In this document: piece after piece, positions 34,157 to 43,976 of the stretch
Numbering within the stretch: the stretch's first letter is position 1
Layout: each line of letters starts with the position of its first letter
Source: Paracyclopina nana
Lineage: Eukaryota; Arthropoda; Copepoda; Cyclopoida; Cyclopettidae
Assembly: GCA_019096065.1 (NCBI GenBank)
Contig: JAGUCH010000002.1
Coordinates: 16,442,501-16,506,500, forward strand
DNA: 64,000 bases
Direction: 5' to 3'
Translations under genes and position numbers: made by a program
Notes under the pieces: generated by a model
The model's database searches: none
The model's input: the letters and a program-made list of their open reading frames with translations, nothing else
What the model was told of the DNA's origin: nothing

Positions 34157-34453
34157 CTAGTAATGGTGTCCATGCCCATGTCCATGTCCATGACCGTGAC
34201 CATGACCATGACCACCATGATGTCCATGACCATGTCCGTGACCATGCCCGTGACCGCCTCCAAATCCGTTATTGAAGCCTCCTCCGAATCCGTTATTGAA
34301 GCCTCCTCCAAATCCGTTATTGAATCCTCCTCCAAATCCGTTATTGAATCCTCCTCCAAATCCTCCTCCGAGGCCTCCAAGGAGTCCCAAAATGGGAGAG
34401 GCTGTGGCAATGGCCGCCATCATCAGGCAAATGAGAGCAACAATCTTGTACAT
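34157..34453 (-). CDS. Secreted Gly/Phe/Asn and Gly-His repeat peptide, PILGL group
   Basis: This gene encodes 98 residues. The signal peptide MYKIVALICLMMAAIATA is followed by SPILGLLGGLGGGF. Four near-perfect GGGFNNGF repeats follow, and then a Gly-His dipeptide tail (GHGHGHGH...HHY). Promoter and non-coding exon are visible on the minus strand: TATAAAAAG at 34,711-34,703, exon 1 ending at 34,638 (GTAAGA donor), and exon 2 starting at 34,460 after TTCGCAG. The 177-bp intron is longer than in sister genes because it carries a small palindromic insertion. GGGF repeats recall armadillidin-like antimicrobial peptides; function is inferred. Confidence 0.82.
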   Translation of the reverse strand: MYKIVALICLMMAAIATASPILGLLGGLGGGFGGGFNNGFGGGFNNGFGGGFNNGFGGGFNNGFGGGHGHGHGHGHGHHGGHGHGHGHGHGHGHGHHY

Positions 34454-34489
34454 TTTGATGCTGCGAAAAAAACGAAAAATAAATATATG

Positions 34490-34626
34490 CGAAATTCAAT
34501 TGAGTATTTTTATCGTTAACTAGGTAACGGAACTTCAATACTCCCATGTAGCTTGGCTTATCACTACATAGGTGTATTTAAATACCGTTACGGGGTAACA
34601 ATCAAAAGGCGGAGTAGGGAACAAGC
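34490..34626. mobile_element. Small palindromic element related to the 6.2-kb foldback ends
   Basis: GTTAACTAGGTAACGG near 34,510 and CCGTTACGGGGTAAC near 34,590 form an inverted pair. The right end (minus strand: GCTTGTTCC... CCTTTTGATTGTTACC) matches both ends of the element at 50,012-56,226. It lies inside the 5'UTR intron of the minus-strand peptide gene. Left boundary is approximate. Confidence 0.55.
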
Positions 34627-34702
34627 CTCTTTCTTACTTTTTTCAGTTGTTTGTTGGTTGACTTGAGATTAGCTAGTGTTGTTTTCTGTGGAAGACTCGC
34701 GT

Positions 34703-34711
34703 CTTTTTATA
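34703..34711 (-). promoter_or_regulatory. TATA box of the Gly-His repeat peptide gene
   Basis: TATAAAAAG on the minus strand, about 65 bases upstream of the exon 1 donor. Confidence 0.65.
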
Positions 34712-36416
34712 CAGGTTCGTGTCACGATGTAGCAATAATATCGTAGTTGGGAAAACCAGGCCACTTAGGTGCAACCCCGGCGCTTTTATGCACCTAAGCG
34801 CGCGCAGCTGAACTTGCTACGATGTAACGTATAATGTACCCAAGGTCCATTGAGTAAAAACGCGCTTGACATTTGAAAGATACGATTATTTTCAGTAACG
34901 GCCCGGGAATATCCCCCGAAATTAATGCAACAACAGCCATTTTAGGCCCTTTTTAATAGTTGGCATTTTTTTTTAAACTTTTAGCTTTCAGCCCGTTATC
35001 AGCTATTTTTTCGATTTCATTTTTCCGCCAAAGCGTCATGTGTAAACAGCTGTGCTTTGAAGTGGCGCCATCTAGCAGGAAAAAAGTCAACTCTTAATGT
35101 GCCGATTATGTGCAAAGTTGCTTTTTCGGAAAGTAAAAAAATGTCGAAAGCCAAAGGAGTTAGCTACCAGGCAATATTAAAAGGGCCTCTCAACAAGTTG
35201 ATCCAAGGAACGAGTCGACAAAGTTGAGGCGAAATTCGGAAAAACTTTTGATTTTTCCAGCTGTGTTTTTGTTGTAATAATGCGGCAATTACGGCACTTT
35301 GGTCATATTAATTTGTGTGATGCATTTTAATTGATGACAATTTTGGCATCAGAATTCAAAGAATGTTTACTTTCAAGTAGTCTTAAAATTGACCTGTTTT
35401 TTTTTCTTTTTAGCATCAGCTGAAGTTTTTTCGTCTTTTAGCATCATGCAGCTGAAGTTTACTTTTGTCTCCTTTCGTCAAGGCATTCGGAATTATTGGG
35501 TACATGAACGGGACATTATTGTTGTTGACATTGTCGCGGAATAAGAAGCGGCTGAACATGTAGAAAATTGCTTAAAAGTGCCACAAAAAACAGGGCAAAT
35601 AGAAAATGGCTGTAAATTGCTATTACTTGACCTACTATGGTAACAAAACGTTTTTTAGGCATGCTTATGTAGAAGAAATACACAAACAGCCACGAAAAAC
35701 TTTCCATTTCGTGGGACAAGAGCTTAAAATTGGCTAATAATAGATACAGCTATAAAAAAATTAATGATAATTGAAAAATCTTTGACAAAGGCAGACTTTC
35801 GTTCTGTACACATTTTCCCATGACGAAGAAAAAGGCCTAGTCATCTTTAGCAGTGACTTTGAGTACACTAAAGAATTTGACGAAATTATTGAACTGTCAC
35901 ATGAAATCGAGTGTATTAAAAAAAAACATTACTTTTTGTGTTGGTTCTTTCCAAAAAGCATAAATTTCATTCTGGATTCCTTAATGAATATATTATTATT
36001 TCCTTGACGAAAACACAATTAGAAATCCCAAATAAGCATTAAAAAGGTTTTTTAAATTATATAATGTCTATATTATTTATTTTATTTGCCACCTTACTTT
36101 TGCTTTAGCTGCATTTTTGAAGTTTTACACTATATGCCACATTTATTATTTTTTCTTAGCATGTTAACCAGATCAAACTTGAAATACTATGATTATTATG
36201 GTAGAACAATTTTCCATTTTTAGTTGACTCATCTTGAAAAGGTTAGCTCCCGGTTATTGACGCGGCTTTGTTTCATTTACTTGCAATTTGTGCAATGCCC
36301 TGTAAGCTTCTTGAGCGCGTTTCTTCATCATGACGTCATCAAGAAGACCACTGCATCGTTCTCCAACCTGGAGACAACTTTTTCAAAGGTTTTTCACCTA
36401 TAAAGGAGCCTATGGG
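34712..36416. other. Intergenic region with a decayed family 1 MITE end
   Basis: Sequence from about 35,340 to 35,515 matches the right part of MITE family 1 and ends TACATGAACGGGACA before TTA. No gene is supported in the remainder. Confidence 0.5.
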
Positions 36417-36424
36417 TATATAAA
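36417..36424 (+). promoter_or_regulatory. TATA box of GGY/His peptide gene
   Basis: TATATAAA is followed by a non-coding exon ending at 36,473 (GTAAGA donor) and an intron to 36,539 (CTTTTAG). Confidence 0.75.
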
Positions 36425-36541
36425 GACACGCAATTTTCCACCAGCCATCAGTAGCAAATCCCCATTTGAAAAAGTAAGACTTACCACTGAATTTCAAATA
36501 AGGAAATATTTAATTCAATATTTTTAATTTATCTTTTAGAA

Positions 36542-36769
36542 ATGTATCGACTTTTGGCCTTTGTCTGCCTTCTGCTCGTGGCCGTGGCCACTGCCAATCC
36601 TGCTCCCATTTTCGGCCTTCTGAGCGGCCTCGGTGGCTACGGTGGTTACGGCGGTTACGGTGGTTACGGTGGCTACGGAGGCTACGGTGGCTACGGTGGA
36701 CACCATCATCATCATCATGGCCATCACCATCACCACGGTCATGGACATGGATACGGCTATTACGGTTAA
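36542..36769 (+). CDS. Secreted GGY/His peptide, PIFGL group
   Basis: This gene encodes 75 residues. The signal peptide MYRLLAFVCLLLVAVATA is followed by NPAPIFGLLSGLGG, seven or more GGY repeats, and a His-rich segment ending GHGYGYYG. It is a clean short version of the decayed GGY locus at 21-33 kb and shares the motif after the signal with the genes at 19,259 and 19,914. AATAAA lies at 36,822-36,827. C. elegans nlp/cnc peptides and several arthropod antimicrobials are similarly YGGYG-rich, so an antimicrobial or cuticular role is plausible. The signal and promoter are the firm evidence. Confidence 0.87.
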   Translation: MYRLLAFVCLLLVAVATANPAPIFGLLSGLGGYGGYGGYGGYGGYGGYGGYGGHHHHHHGHHHHHGHGHGYGYYG

Positions 36770-36869
36770 AGTGACGGATTTCGAATTTTGATATTATGGA
36801 GCCCAAGTGTTTTTTGTGCGCAATAAAAAAACAATTTTGCATTATTCAGAACTACTTGTTATTTCTTTA

Positions 36870-37330
36870 GGGCGTTCCCACATTGACAGGTTAGTCAAGT
36901 TAAGTTAGGAAAAAAGTTACGCTTAGCTCAGTTCCATTCTCAGTTATTCATGTGGGTACATCCTAACTTCGCTTAATTTAATGTCGTACTAGCTTGCTTG
37001 CTAAGCTAAGTTAAATTGCCGAGCCGAGCTTAGCAACAAAAAGAGCATTTTCATATGCGTGGCAACTGAAGCTTGCTAAGTTTAGTTAAGTAGCCAAGCT
37101 GAGCTGAGCTTAGCAACAAAAAGAGCATTCTCATAAGCATATCAACTGAAGCTTGCTCGCTTGAGAAAAGCTAAGTTAGCTCATCGGCCGCTGATGTAAG
37201 ATGTTATGGCGCGTAAGCAAAGCAGCCAGCTTCACTTTGCTAAAACCAACTGGATTTGGCTTGAACGAGCTGAACTCAACTAATCAAGTATTGTTACTGT
37301 TTCAGCAAGGCAACTCGACTAAAAATTATA
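36870..37330 (+). mobile_element. MITE family 2, copy at 36.9 kb
   Basis: It begins GGGCGTTCCCACATTGACAG, then TTAGTCAAGTTAAGTTAGG, and carries many subterminal AAGTTAAG/GCTTGCT motifs. It ends near TCGACTAAAAATT. Relatives lie at about 39,956, 42,384, 46,277 and 62,398. No coding capacity is seen. Confidence 0.7.
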
Positions 37331-37558
37331 ACATGGGATCGACCTATTGTAATGACGTTTTGCGACTCCTCCCTACATTATTATTGTTATTATTGCAAGA
37401 ATTCATCTTTTTGCGTAGCATATGAATTCTTTAGCGCGGAGATTATAAGGGCGCGTTTTTGCCTTTAAAAGAGATGTTCACTATTGGTATACCATTCATT
37501 CGTGCAGATTAGATAACCCTATAAAGTTGTGAAGAACTTGCCATACCGAAGCTAAAAA

Positions 37559-37960
37559 ATGTGCTTTGTCGTGTTCACAGCCTTCATTTGCTTCATTACT
37601 ACGGTGGCCTTTGCAGACTGCTCTAATATTGATGAAGTGCTTACATACGACTACGAAGGCAATATTTCTGGCAACAATAACCTCAGTAAAGGTTACCCAG
37701 GAGGGTATACTTATGGCAATGCTGGGCTGACTGGTTATGCCGCAATGCCCTACCTCAATGGAGGCTATTATGGCGGCCTCGGAGGCCTCTATGGCCAGCA
37801 AGGATACAGCCCTTACTTAGGGGGCTATTCTGGGGTCTATGGACGAGGGGCCAATGGCTTGGCTGGAGGGTATTATGGCATGTATAACCCTTATGGCTAC
37901 AGCAATTATGGACTGCGAGGAGGATATCCAATGATGCATGGGAATCACTATCATATGTGA
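37559..37960 (+). CDS. Secreted Gly/Tyr-rich protein
   Basis: This gene encodes 133 residues. The signal peptide MCFVVFTAFICFITTVAFA is followed by DCSNIDEVLTYDYEGN. A long Gly/Tyr/Leu/Pro/Asn-rich region then runs with less regular repeats (LGGLYGQQGYSPYLGG, GGYYGMYNPYGYSNYG) and ends HGNHYHM. It has one Cys after the signal. Composition is closer to cuticle or silk-type GY proteins than to the strict GGY peptides. A TTATAAGG box near 37,443 is a possible promoter. The family is not recognised. Confidence 0.78.
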   Translation: MCFVVFTAFICFITTVAFADCSNIDEVLTYDYEGNISGNNNLSKGYPGGYTYGNAGLTGYAAMPYLNGGYYGGLGGLYGQQGYSPYLGGYSGVYGRGANGLAGGYYGMYNPYGYSNYGLRGGYPMMHGNHYHM

Positions 37961-38017
37961 AAGTTATCATAATGAAATATATATCTCAGTGAAATAAGGA
38001 GCAGCAGTATTCACATG

Positions 38018-38257
38018 AGTATCATAACAATAACATTGATGTAGGGCGAACCTAGCGGCCTTCTAGGGCAACATCTGGGATTTCCAGTGTACGCAGCCCG
38101 TGTTGCTTGCATTTTATCAGTTTTTAATAAAGACCCAAGCAAATTGGTAAAATCTTACCATAATAATTCTTTGCCCTAGAAAAAGTAGCTCAACTCATCA
38201 AAACTCAACTCCCAAGTGTTTCTTTAAAAATGTCGGTAGATGGTTTGTTATGATACT
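38018..38257. mobile_element. MITE family 3, copy 1
   Basis: The left end AGTATCATAACAATAACATT is inverted relative to the right end GTTTGTTATGATACT. A second copy lies at 41,056-41,444 with the same start and the shared GAGCGACCCTAGCGGC-type region. Confidence 0.65.
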
Positions 38258-38269
38258 GTTGCCTATTTA

Positions 38270-38831
38270 TGTCCTGTTCATGTACGCCCCAAACTCCTTA
38301 TGAAAATGCACGAAAAACACCTCAAGGAAAGGAGAAAAATTGTCTTATGACAAGCGCCAGCTGATGCTAAAAAATTAGAACGACTCTAATGCTCTGTTCA
38401 TCTACAAACTCCTTAAGGAATCGGAACGCGAAATTCCTTTGCGCAAAGGAGTTCTCAGTACATAAACTAGCTGCGTAGAGTCGTCATTCTGCATGGTTTC
38501 GTCATTATGGATTCTTTAAGGAACGGTAGATGAACAGAGCATAAGCCAACTTGACAGTAAACAAATCAAATTTGGGCTATTAAGCACTCCACATTTTAGC
38601 CATTTTGAGCAAAATCAACAGTTAAATTTCAACTCTTATCAAAGAAATGTTAAGAAAGCTAGTTTGTTTTGAAAAAAGCTGAAAACCATGAGACAAAATA
38701 GCAAAAATGGCCATTCAAAACGCTGCTCGGCCTCAAGCTGAACTCGTAGAGTAGCAGTCAGCAACAGATTCACTTTTCCTCATGGCAATTATTTCCATAG
38801 CTTAAGGCATTCTTAATACATGAACAGGGCA
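38270..38831 (-). mobile_element. MITE family 1, copy 2, interrupted by another MITE
   Basis: It runs from TGTCCTGTTCATGTA to TACATGAACAGGGCA with TTA duplications at 38,267-38,269 and 38,832-38,834, in reverse orientation to the copy at 139. Removing the nested 152-bp element and its 3-bp duplication leaves 407 bp, the family length. Confidence 0.85.
38390..38541. mobile_element. MITE nested in family 1 copy 2
   Basis: This is 152 bp with inverted ends TGCTCTGTTCATCTAC and GTAGATGAACAGAGCA. The TAA target duplications lie at 38,387-38,389 and 38,542-38,544. The ends resemble family 1, so the two families probably used related transposases. Confidence 0.85.
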
Positions 38832-38834
38832 TTA

Positions 38835-39533
38835 GTGCGTCTTTATTTTCCAAATAGTTAAGCTATAGCGATCCAAATCATAACAAGTAACATTGACATT
38901 GAGCCCTCCGCGCGATCGTTCTAGGCAAATTTGGGGTTTATATAGAAAGGGAGACATCGCGGTTCTAGAACATTCTTTTTCACATTGAGCATGTCAGCAA
39001 CTTTGGCTTTTTACGTTATAAAATGCGCAAGACGCCAAAAATAACCCCTTTCAGCGTCAAAATGACTTGTTGCAGATTTTCAACACTCTTTCCCTTTTGG
39101 TATTTTTACTAAAAAATTTGTTTTATTTAAATTATTTTTTTGTACCTTCATACCCTCAAAAAGTTGCTACTTATATTCACACTACATTATTTCCCATACT
39201 GTTTCCGCATTTTGTGACAAAATGTTATGATTGGAAGCTCTCACCAGACTATTTTCGCCATTGCATTCGCTGATTAAAAAAGCCAAATAGCAATTTTAGC
39301 AAAACAATCCACTTTTGGTATTTTTGTCCTGCCATCTGAAGTGAAAAAACTAAATCACTTGATCCTGGATAATTGGGCAGATTAAGGCGAAGCAAGATAG
39401 GTCATATTGTCTTCTTTTTTTCTGGTGGAAGCAACTCGAACTCAATCTAGCTCGCGCGTTTCACGCCTGACAAGACGCTGTTTTTCCAGGTATTCTGGTT
39501 ATTTTGCCATTTTCCTCAGCATAAATGCATTGG
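38835..39533. other. Intergenic region
   Basis: No supported gene. Sequence near 38,870-38,990 weakly recalls MITE family 3. Confidence 0.35.
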
Positions 39534-39540
39534 TATAAAT
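39534..39540 (+). promoter_or_regulatory. TATA box of the GY/Asn-rich peptide gene
   Basis: TATAAAT lies about 110 bases upstream of the ATG. A TTTTATAG acceptor ends at 39,640. Confidence 0.65.
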
Positions 39541-39644
39541 ATCAAAGCCTCTACTCACTCTCCTCATTTTGCTCATACAACACTGAGTAGTTTCATTTAA
39601 TTATTCATTTAAACGAATTTTGGTGTATTTTCTTTTATAGAACA

Positions 39645-39920
39645 ATGCTTGCTGTCGTGGCCTTTGTTTTTTGTGCTGCTTTGGCCTTTGCCCAGGCTGC
39701 CCCCTTCCCTGATGATGACGAGGTTGGTACCAGATTTTTCTTGGGCAATTACGGCTCTAATTATGGAGGAAATGGCTACTACAATGATTACAACAACGGT
39801 TATTACAACAATTATGGATATGGCAACGGCGGCTACTTTAATGGAGGCTATGGCAACGCAGGATACTACGGAGGAGGATATGGAAGTTATGGAGGATCTG
39901 CTATTGACTACTTTGTATAA
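39645..39920 (+). CDS. Secreted GY/Asn-rich peptide, acidic-propeptide group
   Basis: This gene encodes 91 residues. The signal peptide MLAVVAFVFCAALAFAQA is followed by an acidic propiece, APFPDDDEVGTR, and then FFLGNYGSNYGGNGYYND with Gly/Tyr/Asn repeats. The pattern of acidic stretch, Val, x, Thr/Ala/Ser, Arg and then an aromatic or His start recurs at 41,819, 45,331, 47,643 and 56,268, suggesting processing after the Arg. The repeat region is less ordered than in its sisters. Predicted secreted; function unknown. Confidence 0.82.
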   Translation: MLAVVAFVFCAALAFAQAAPFPDDDEVGTRFFLGNYGSNYGGNGYYNDYNNGYYNNYGYGNGGYFNGGYGNAGYYGGGYGSYGGSAIDYFV

Positions 39921-39955
39921 ACCAATAAAAATCTCATGAATTTGCTCGACCTACT

Positions 39956-40335
39956 GGGCGTTTCCATATCGACTAATTAGTCAAGTTAAGCTAGGAAAAA
40001 AGTTAGGCTTAGTCCAGTTCCGTGCTCAGATATTCATGTAGGTACATCTTAACTTCGCTTAATTTAATGTCGTACTTGCTTGCTTGCTAAGTTAAGTCGA
40101 GTTGCCGAGCTGAGCTTAGCAACAAAAGGAGCATTCTCAGATGCACCGCAACTGAAGCCTGCTCGATTGAGAAAAGCTAAGTTAGCTCATCAGCCGCAGA
40201 TGTAAGATGTATTATCGAGTCAGCTAAGCAGCCAGCTTCACTTACCTAAAACCAACTGAACTTGGCTTGAACGAGCTGAACTTGACTAATCAAGTAAGGC
40301 TGATGTTTTAGCTAGGTAACTTGACTAAAACTTCA
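39956..40335 (+). mobile_element. MITE family 2, copy at 40.0 kb
   Basis: It begins GGGCGTTTCCATATCGAC, then TTAGTCAAGTTAAGCTAGG, and ends near GGTAACTTGACTAAAACTTC, closely parallel to the copy at 36.9 kb. Confidence 0.7.
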
Positions 40336-40407
40336 ACTATGGGATATCGCCTCAATAATGACAAGTTTATTCCTTTGCAACGTAAATCTTACACGGAATT
40401 GCTTTTT

Positions 40408-40590
40408 TCACCCAAGGAAAGGCTTGTAAGGCTTCTTGAATTGATTACTGGGCCTTTTATGAGGCCTAGGAGGCCTGAAGCTTCCACGAGGACGATATCT
40501 TGCGTCCAAGTCATCTTTGCCATAAGACAAGTAAACCATAAATAAGAGGCAAAAGGCAAGGATCATAAATGGGGATTTGAGGAGGAGCAT
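40408..40590 (-). CDS. Secreted Pro/Arg-rich cationic peptide, antimicrobial-like
   Basis: This gene encodes 60 residues. The signal peptide MLLLKSPFMILAFCLLFMV is followed by YLSYG and a short acidic spacer (KDDLDA). A strongly basic Pro/Arg region follows: RYRPRGSFRPPRPHKRPSNQ, then FKKPYKPFLG and stop. The PRP/PRPPRP pattern resembles proline-rich antimicrobial peptides of arthropods (apidaecin, oncocin type). The terminal Gly could be converted to a C-terminal amide. A 53-bp 5'UTR intron (donor after 40,644, acceptor TTTTTCAG directly before the ATG on the minus strand) gives independent support for a real gene. Antimicrobial activity is inference; the family is otherwise unknown to me. 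Confidence 0.75.
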   Translation of the reverse strand: MLLLKSPFMILAFCLLFMVYLSYGKDDLDARYRPRGSFRPPRPHKRPSNQFKKPYKPFLG

Positions 40591-40645
40591 CTGAAAAACT
40601 ATTATTTATGAAAGTTAGGGATAAAATTGAATTTTGGGCTTACTG

Positions 40646-41055
40646 TGGGAATTTGGATTTAGAATGGAGGTTTGAAGGTCTCTGAGCTAAATGAGCAAAT
40701 GCAACAAAAAAATGCCAGGCCGGCTTGCCCCGAGCTCTTAATGGCCTGCCTGAGATAATAGGGGAATTCCGCTATTCTTACTCGCTATTTACGGAAAGAT
40801 CGAGATGATGTTGTAGCATAAAGTAGCAACTGGCAACAGCTGACGATGGTTAGGCCTGGATCAGCTGGTCATTTGGCAACATTTGTGAGCGCCGAAATTG
40901 AGATCCAAATGTAAACAAAACAACAGTCAGCTGTTGATTTTCATGCAATGCCCAAAGATGGCAAAAATATTTCATTTGAAGGTTCTTGGTAAGACTTTTA
41001 CTCCATACTTAGAAAACGCCAATGTTTCAGTTTGAATCATGAAAAAAGCCGCATT
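40646..41055. other. Intergenic region
   Basis: Promoter side of the Pro/Arg-rich peptide gene. No other feature is supported. Confidence 0.35.
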
Positions 41056-41444
41056 AGTATCATAACAATAACATTGATGGAAGAGCGACCCTAGCGGCAA
41101 TTTAGGGCAACAGCTGGGATTTACGGCCGACAGTGCTTAAAAAACAAACTGAGTTTCCGCGTTTTTTCGAATTAAGGACTCCGGCAAATTAGTAACATCT
41201 AACTATTTAGAGAGATACTTAATTCATGACGCAAAAACCAAGTGGTTTTAAATCTAAAATAACCACAATAATATACTTAATTACGAGTTGTTGGAGTCCC
41301 GATGCTAAGCTTAAGTTAAACAAAAGTAAGCATTAAGAATAATTACTCACCCTTAAAAAGTGACTCGACTCATTGAAATGAAACTTGATTTAGAGCTCAA
41401 CTCTAAACTTTTCTTGAAATTTTTCGGTAGATTATGATAATACT
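41056..41444. mobile_element. MITE family 3, copy 2
   Basis: It starts AGTATCATAACAATAACATT and ends ATTATGATAATACT in inverted relation. It is longer than copy 1 because of extra internal sequence. Confidence 0.6.
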
Positions 41445-41818
41445 GTAATAATGTAGCAGCTATGGCCACAGATGATCTGGGCCTCAACCACTTCAAAGTA
41501 AATCCGCGTGTAGCGTAAAACAAGCGCGGATTTTGTCAACATAACACGCGCTGCTTTACAGTACCAAGCCCTTTATCGTCATCCGATGGTCGAAAATGCC
41601 ACAACTAGTGAACAATTCCACTTCTGGTACTTTCTATAGTGAAAGTGATTGACTCCAATGAATTCTCTTTTAGATTTTCTAGGGGATTTTCAGGCATTGA
41701 AAAAAAAACTGAGTATGACCATTTTTCATCATGATGATGCTTCAATTTTTATTTGCAGTGAATTTCTAAAGCCAATTTTTCAAAGTGCAATTTTGGAGGT
41801 GATTTTTTTTCATGTTTT
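41445..41818. other. Intergenic region
   Basis: 3' flank of the minus-strand peptide gene. No feature recognised. Confidence 0.35.
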
Positions 41819-42100
41819 TCAAGCACTGGCGTCATTGCTGCTGCGAAATCCAAATCCGTTTCCAAAGTAGTTTCCTGGGTAGTAATTGTTGTAGCCACCA
41901 AAGTTGTTATACCCTCCATAAGGCCTATAAGGTCTGTAAGGCCTGTAAGGCCTGTAAGGCCTATTGTAACCTCCGTAGAAGCCGCCAAAATGGTGCCTTG
42001 CTTCAACTTCATCCGTTTCCTCTTGTGGAGAAGGAGCAGCTTGCGAAATGGCTGCAATTGCGAGGCAGAAAATGGCCACAATTTGCAAATAGCGGGTCAT
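41819..42100 (-). CDS. Secreted RPY/GGYNN-repeat peptide, acidic-propeptide group
   Basis: This gene encodes 93 residues. The signal peptide MTRYLQIVAIFCLAIAAISQ is followed by AAPSPQEETDEVEAR and then HHFGGFYGGYN. Four RPY repeats (PYRPYRPYRPYRPYGG) lead into GGYNNFGGYNN, ending FRSSNDASA. The propiece is acidic and ends in Arg just before HHFGG, the same junction as in the gene at 45,331. Exon 2 starts at 42,110 after CCCCCAG. Exon 1 ends at 42,182 (GTAAGT donor), giving a 71-bp 5'UTR intron, and a TTATAAG box lies at about 42,233-42,240 on the minus strand. Confidence 0.85.
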   Translation of the reverse strand: MTRYLQIVAIFCLAIAAISQAAPSPQEETDEVEARHHFGGFYGGYNRPYRPYRPYRPYRPYGGYNNFGGYNNYYPGNYFGNGFGFRSSNDASA

Positions 42101-42383
42101 GGTTGATTTTCTGGGGGAGAATGAACGAAAAAATATTAGGGCTAATTTTGGGCCCAGAAAATGGAGTGTTCACAGACTTACCTTAGGGAGCTTGACAGTT
42201 CAAGTGATGATTGTGCAGCACAGGTAGGCCCGCTTATAAAGCACTCACAAAGGAAATTCCACAATTCGTGGCTGAAATCAACCACCAGAACAAGGGAATA
42301 TCCCATCTTCGCGGAAAGCACCCAGAGCAATCATTATCATCATTGCAAGTGTGAATTTCGAAAATCAGGGCATTTTCCTTACT

Positions 42384-42820
42384 TGATCAGTTAAGTTCAG
42401 CTTGTTCTAGGCAAGTTTGGTTCGTTTGAGCCATGCTCAGTTGACCGCTGAGTTGACAAGCCAACGCGTTGTACATTCGCATCTAATGAGCAAAGTTAGC
42501 TTTGCTCAATTATGCAAGCTTCAGTTACAATACACATGAAACCACTTTTTGTAGCCAAGTTCATCAGCTCGGCAACTGAACTTAGCTGGGCAAGCAAGCT
42601 AGCACTACATGAAATTAAGCTAAGTCAAGTTCCAACATGCATAAATATCTTGGAACGGAACTGAAGTAAGCGTAAGTTTTTACCTTACTTAACTCGACTT
42701 AAAGGTCAATGCAGGAACAACCTAGAACTACATAAAGCTAAGCTAAGTTAAGGTCTACCTACATTAATATCTGAGAACGGAACTTATCTAAACTAAACTT
42801 ATTACCTAACTTAACTTGAC
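42384..42820 (-). mobile_element. MITE family 2, copy at 42.4 kb
   Basis: It reads TTACTTGATCAGTTAAGTTC from the left, in reverse orientation to the copies at 36.9 and 40.0 kb. Part of its right end is duplicated. It abuts a family 1 MITE. Confidence 0.65.
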
Positions 42821-42823
42821 TAA

Positions 42824-43230
42824 TGCCCTGTTCATGTATTAAGAATGCCTTAAGGTATGGATAAAATTGTCTTAAGGAAAAGTGAATCTGTTGCTGATTG
42901 CTACTCTACGAGTTCAGCTTGGGGCCGAGCAGCGTTTTGAATGGCCATTTTTGCTATTTTGTCTCATGGTTTTCAGCTTTTTTCAAAACAAACTAGCTTT
43001 CTTAACGTTTCTTTGATAAGAGTTGAAATTTAACTATTGATTTTGCTCAAAATGGCTAAAATGTGGAGTGCTTAATAGCCCAAATTAGATTTGTTTTCTG
43101 TCAAGTTGGCTTAAAGTCGTTCTGATTTTTTTAGCATCAGCTGGCGCTTATCATAAGACAACTTTTCTCCTTTCCTTGAGGTGTTTTCGTACATTTTCAT
43201 AAGGAGTTTGGGGCATACATGAACAGGACA
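42824..43230 (+). mobile_element. MITE family 1, copy 3
   Basis: 407 bp from TGCCCTGTTCATGTA to TACATGAACAGGACA, flanked by TAA at 42,821-42,823 and 43,231-43,233. Confidence 0.88.
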
Positions 43231-43348
43231 TAACAGGTCTATACGTGAACTCCCCATTTGATATCACCTAACTTAAATTGAATTGCCTTTATGACAAGTG
43301 TAACAGAATTTGCTGCTAATTGGAGTCTTTGATCAGATTTTCAATATA

Positions 43349-43737
43349 CAGTCTGACCGTTCAAAATTGGACGGTACGGGAATCTAAACTTTTTGTCACA
43401 TATTCAATAAATACAGGACTTTTAAATGATATCGTTGGAAAGATTGAGCCTTTTTCCATCTTTTTTGTAAAAGTAGAAAATATCAATTGAAAGAGGAATA
43501 AACCCGGAAAATTCAATTTTCCCAAGGCAAACCAGAAAATTGTCACGAAAAAACTGATGCATGATTTATTTTTTGCTGTCACGCGGAATTCTCAATAATA
43601 TTTTTCATTTTGTCAGAAAACAAAAAAGATGTCCAAAGGTTCAAGCTTTCCAACGATACCCATTAAGCCTCAAAATTCATGAATTCATAACACAAACTTT
43701 TGATTCCCGCACCGTCCAATTTTGAACGGTCAGACGG
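43349..43737. mobile_element. Tc1/mariner-type MITE
   Basis: Long inverted ends (CAGTCTGACCGTTCAAAATT, then GGACGGT; and ACCGTCCAATTTTGAACGGT, then CAGACGG) lie between TATA sequences on both sides, fitting a TA target site. About 390 bp with no coding capacity. Confidence 0.8.
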
Positions 43738-43841
43738 TATACCGTTGTTGTTGTCGTTGTCACTGATTTCCCAACTGATATCACCACTTCAATTCTTCCA
43801 TTTTTTGCGTTGCTGCATGAAGTCTCGGGTAATTTGGCTGA

Positions 43842-43850
43842 TATATAAAG
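43842..43850 (+). promoter_or_regulatory. TATA box of GY/His two-exon peptide gene
   Basis: TATATAAAG precedes a non-coding exon ending at 43,920 (GTGATG donor) and an intron to 43,975 (ATTCAG). Confidence 0.7.
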
Positions 43851-43976
43851 ACATGTATCTTATTGTCAAATATCTTCAATTGAAAAGTGTTGCTTGCACC
43901 ATCAACAATCATTCCTTCAGGTGATGAATAAATCGAATTCTTTTTTACTATTTGTTAAATTTTTTTAACATTCAGA

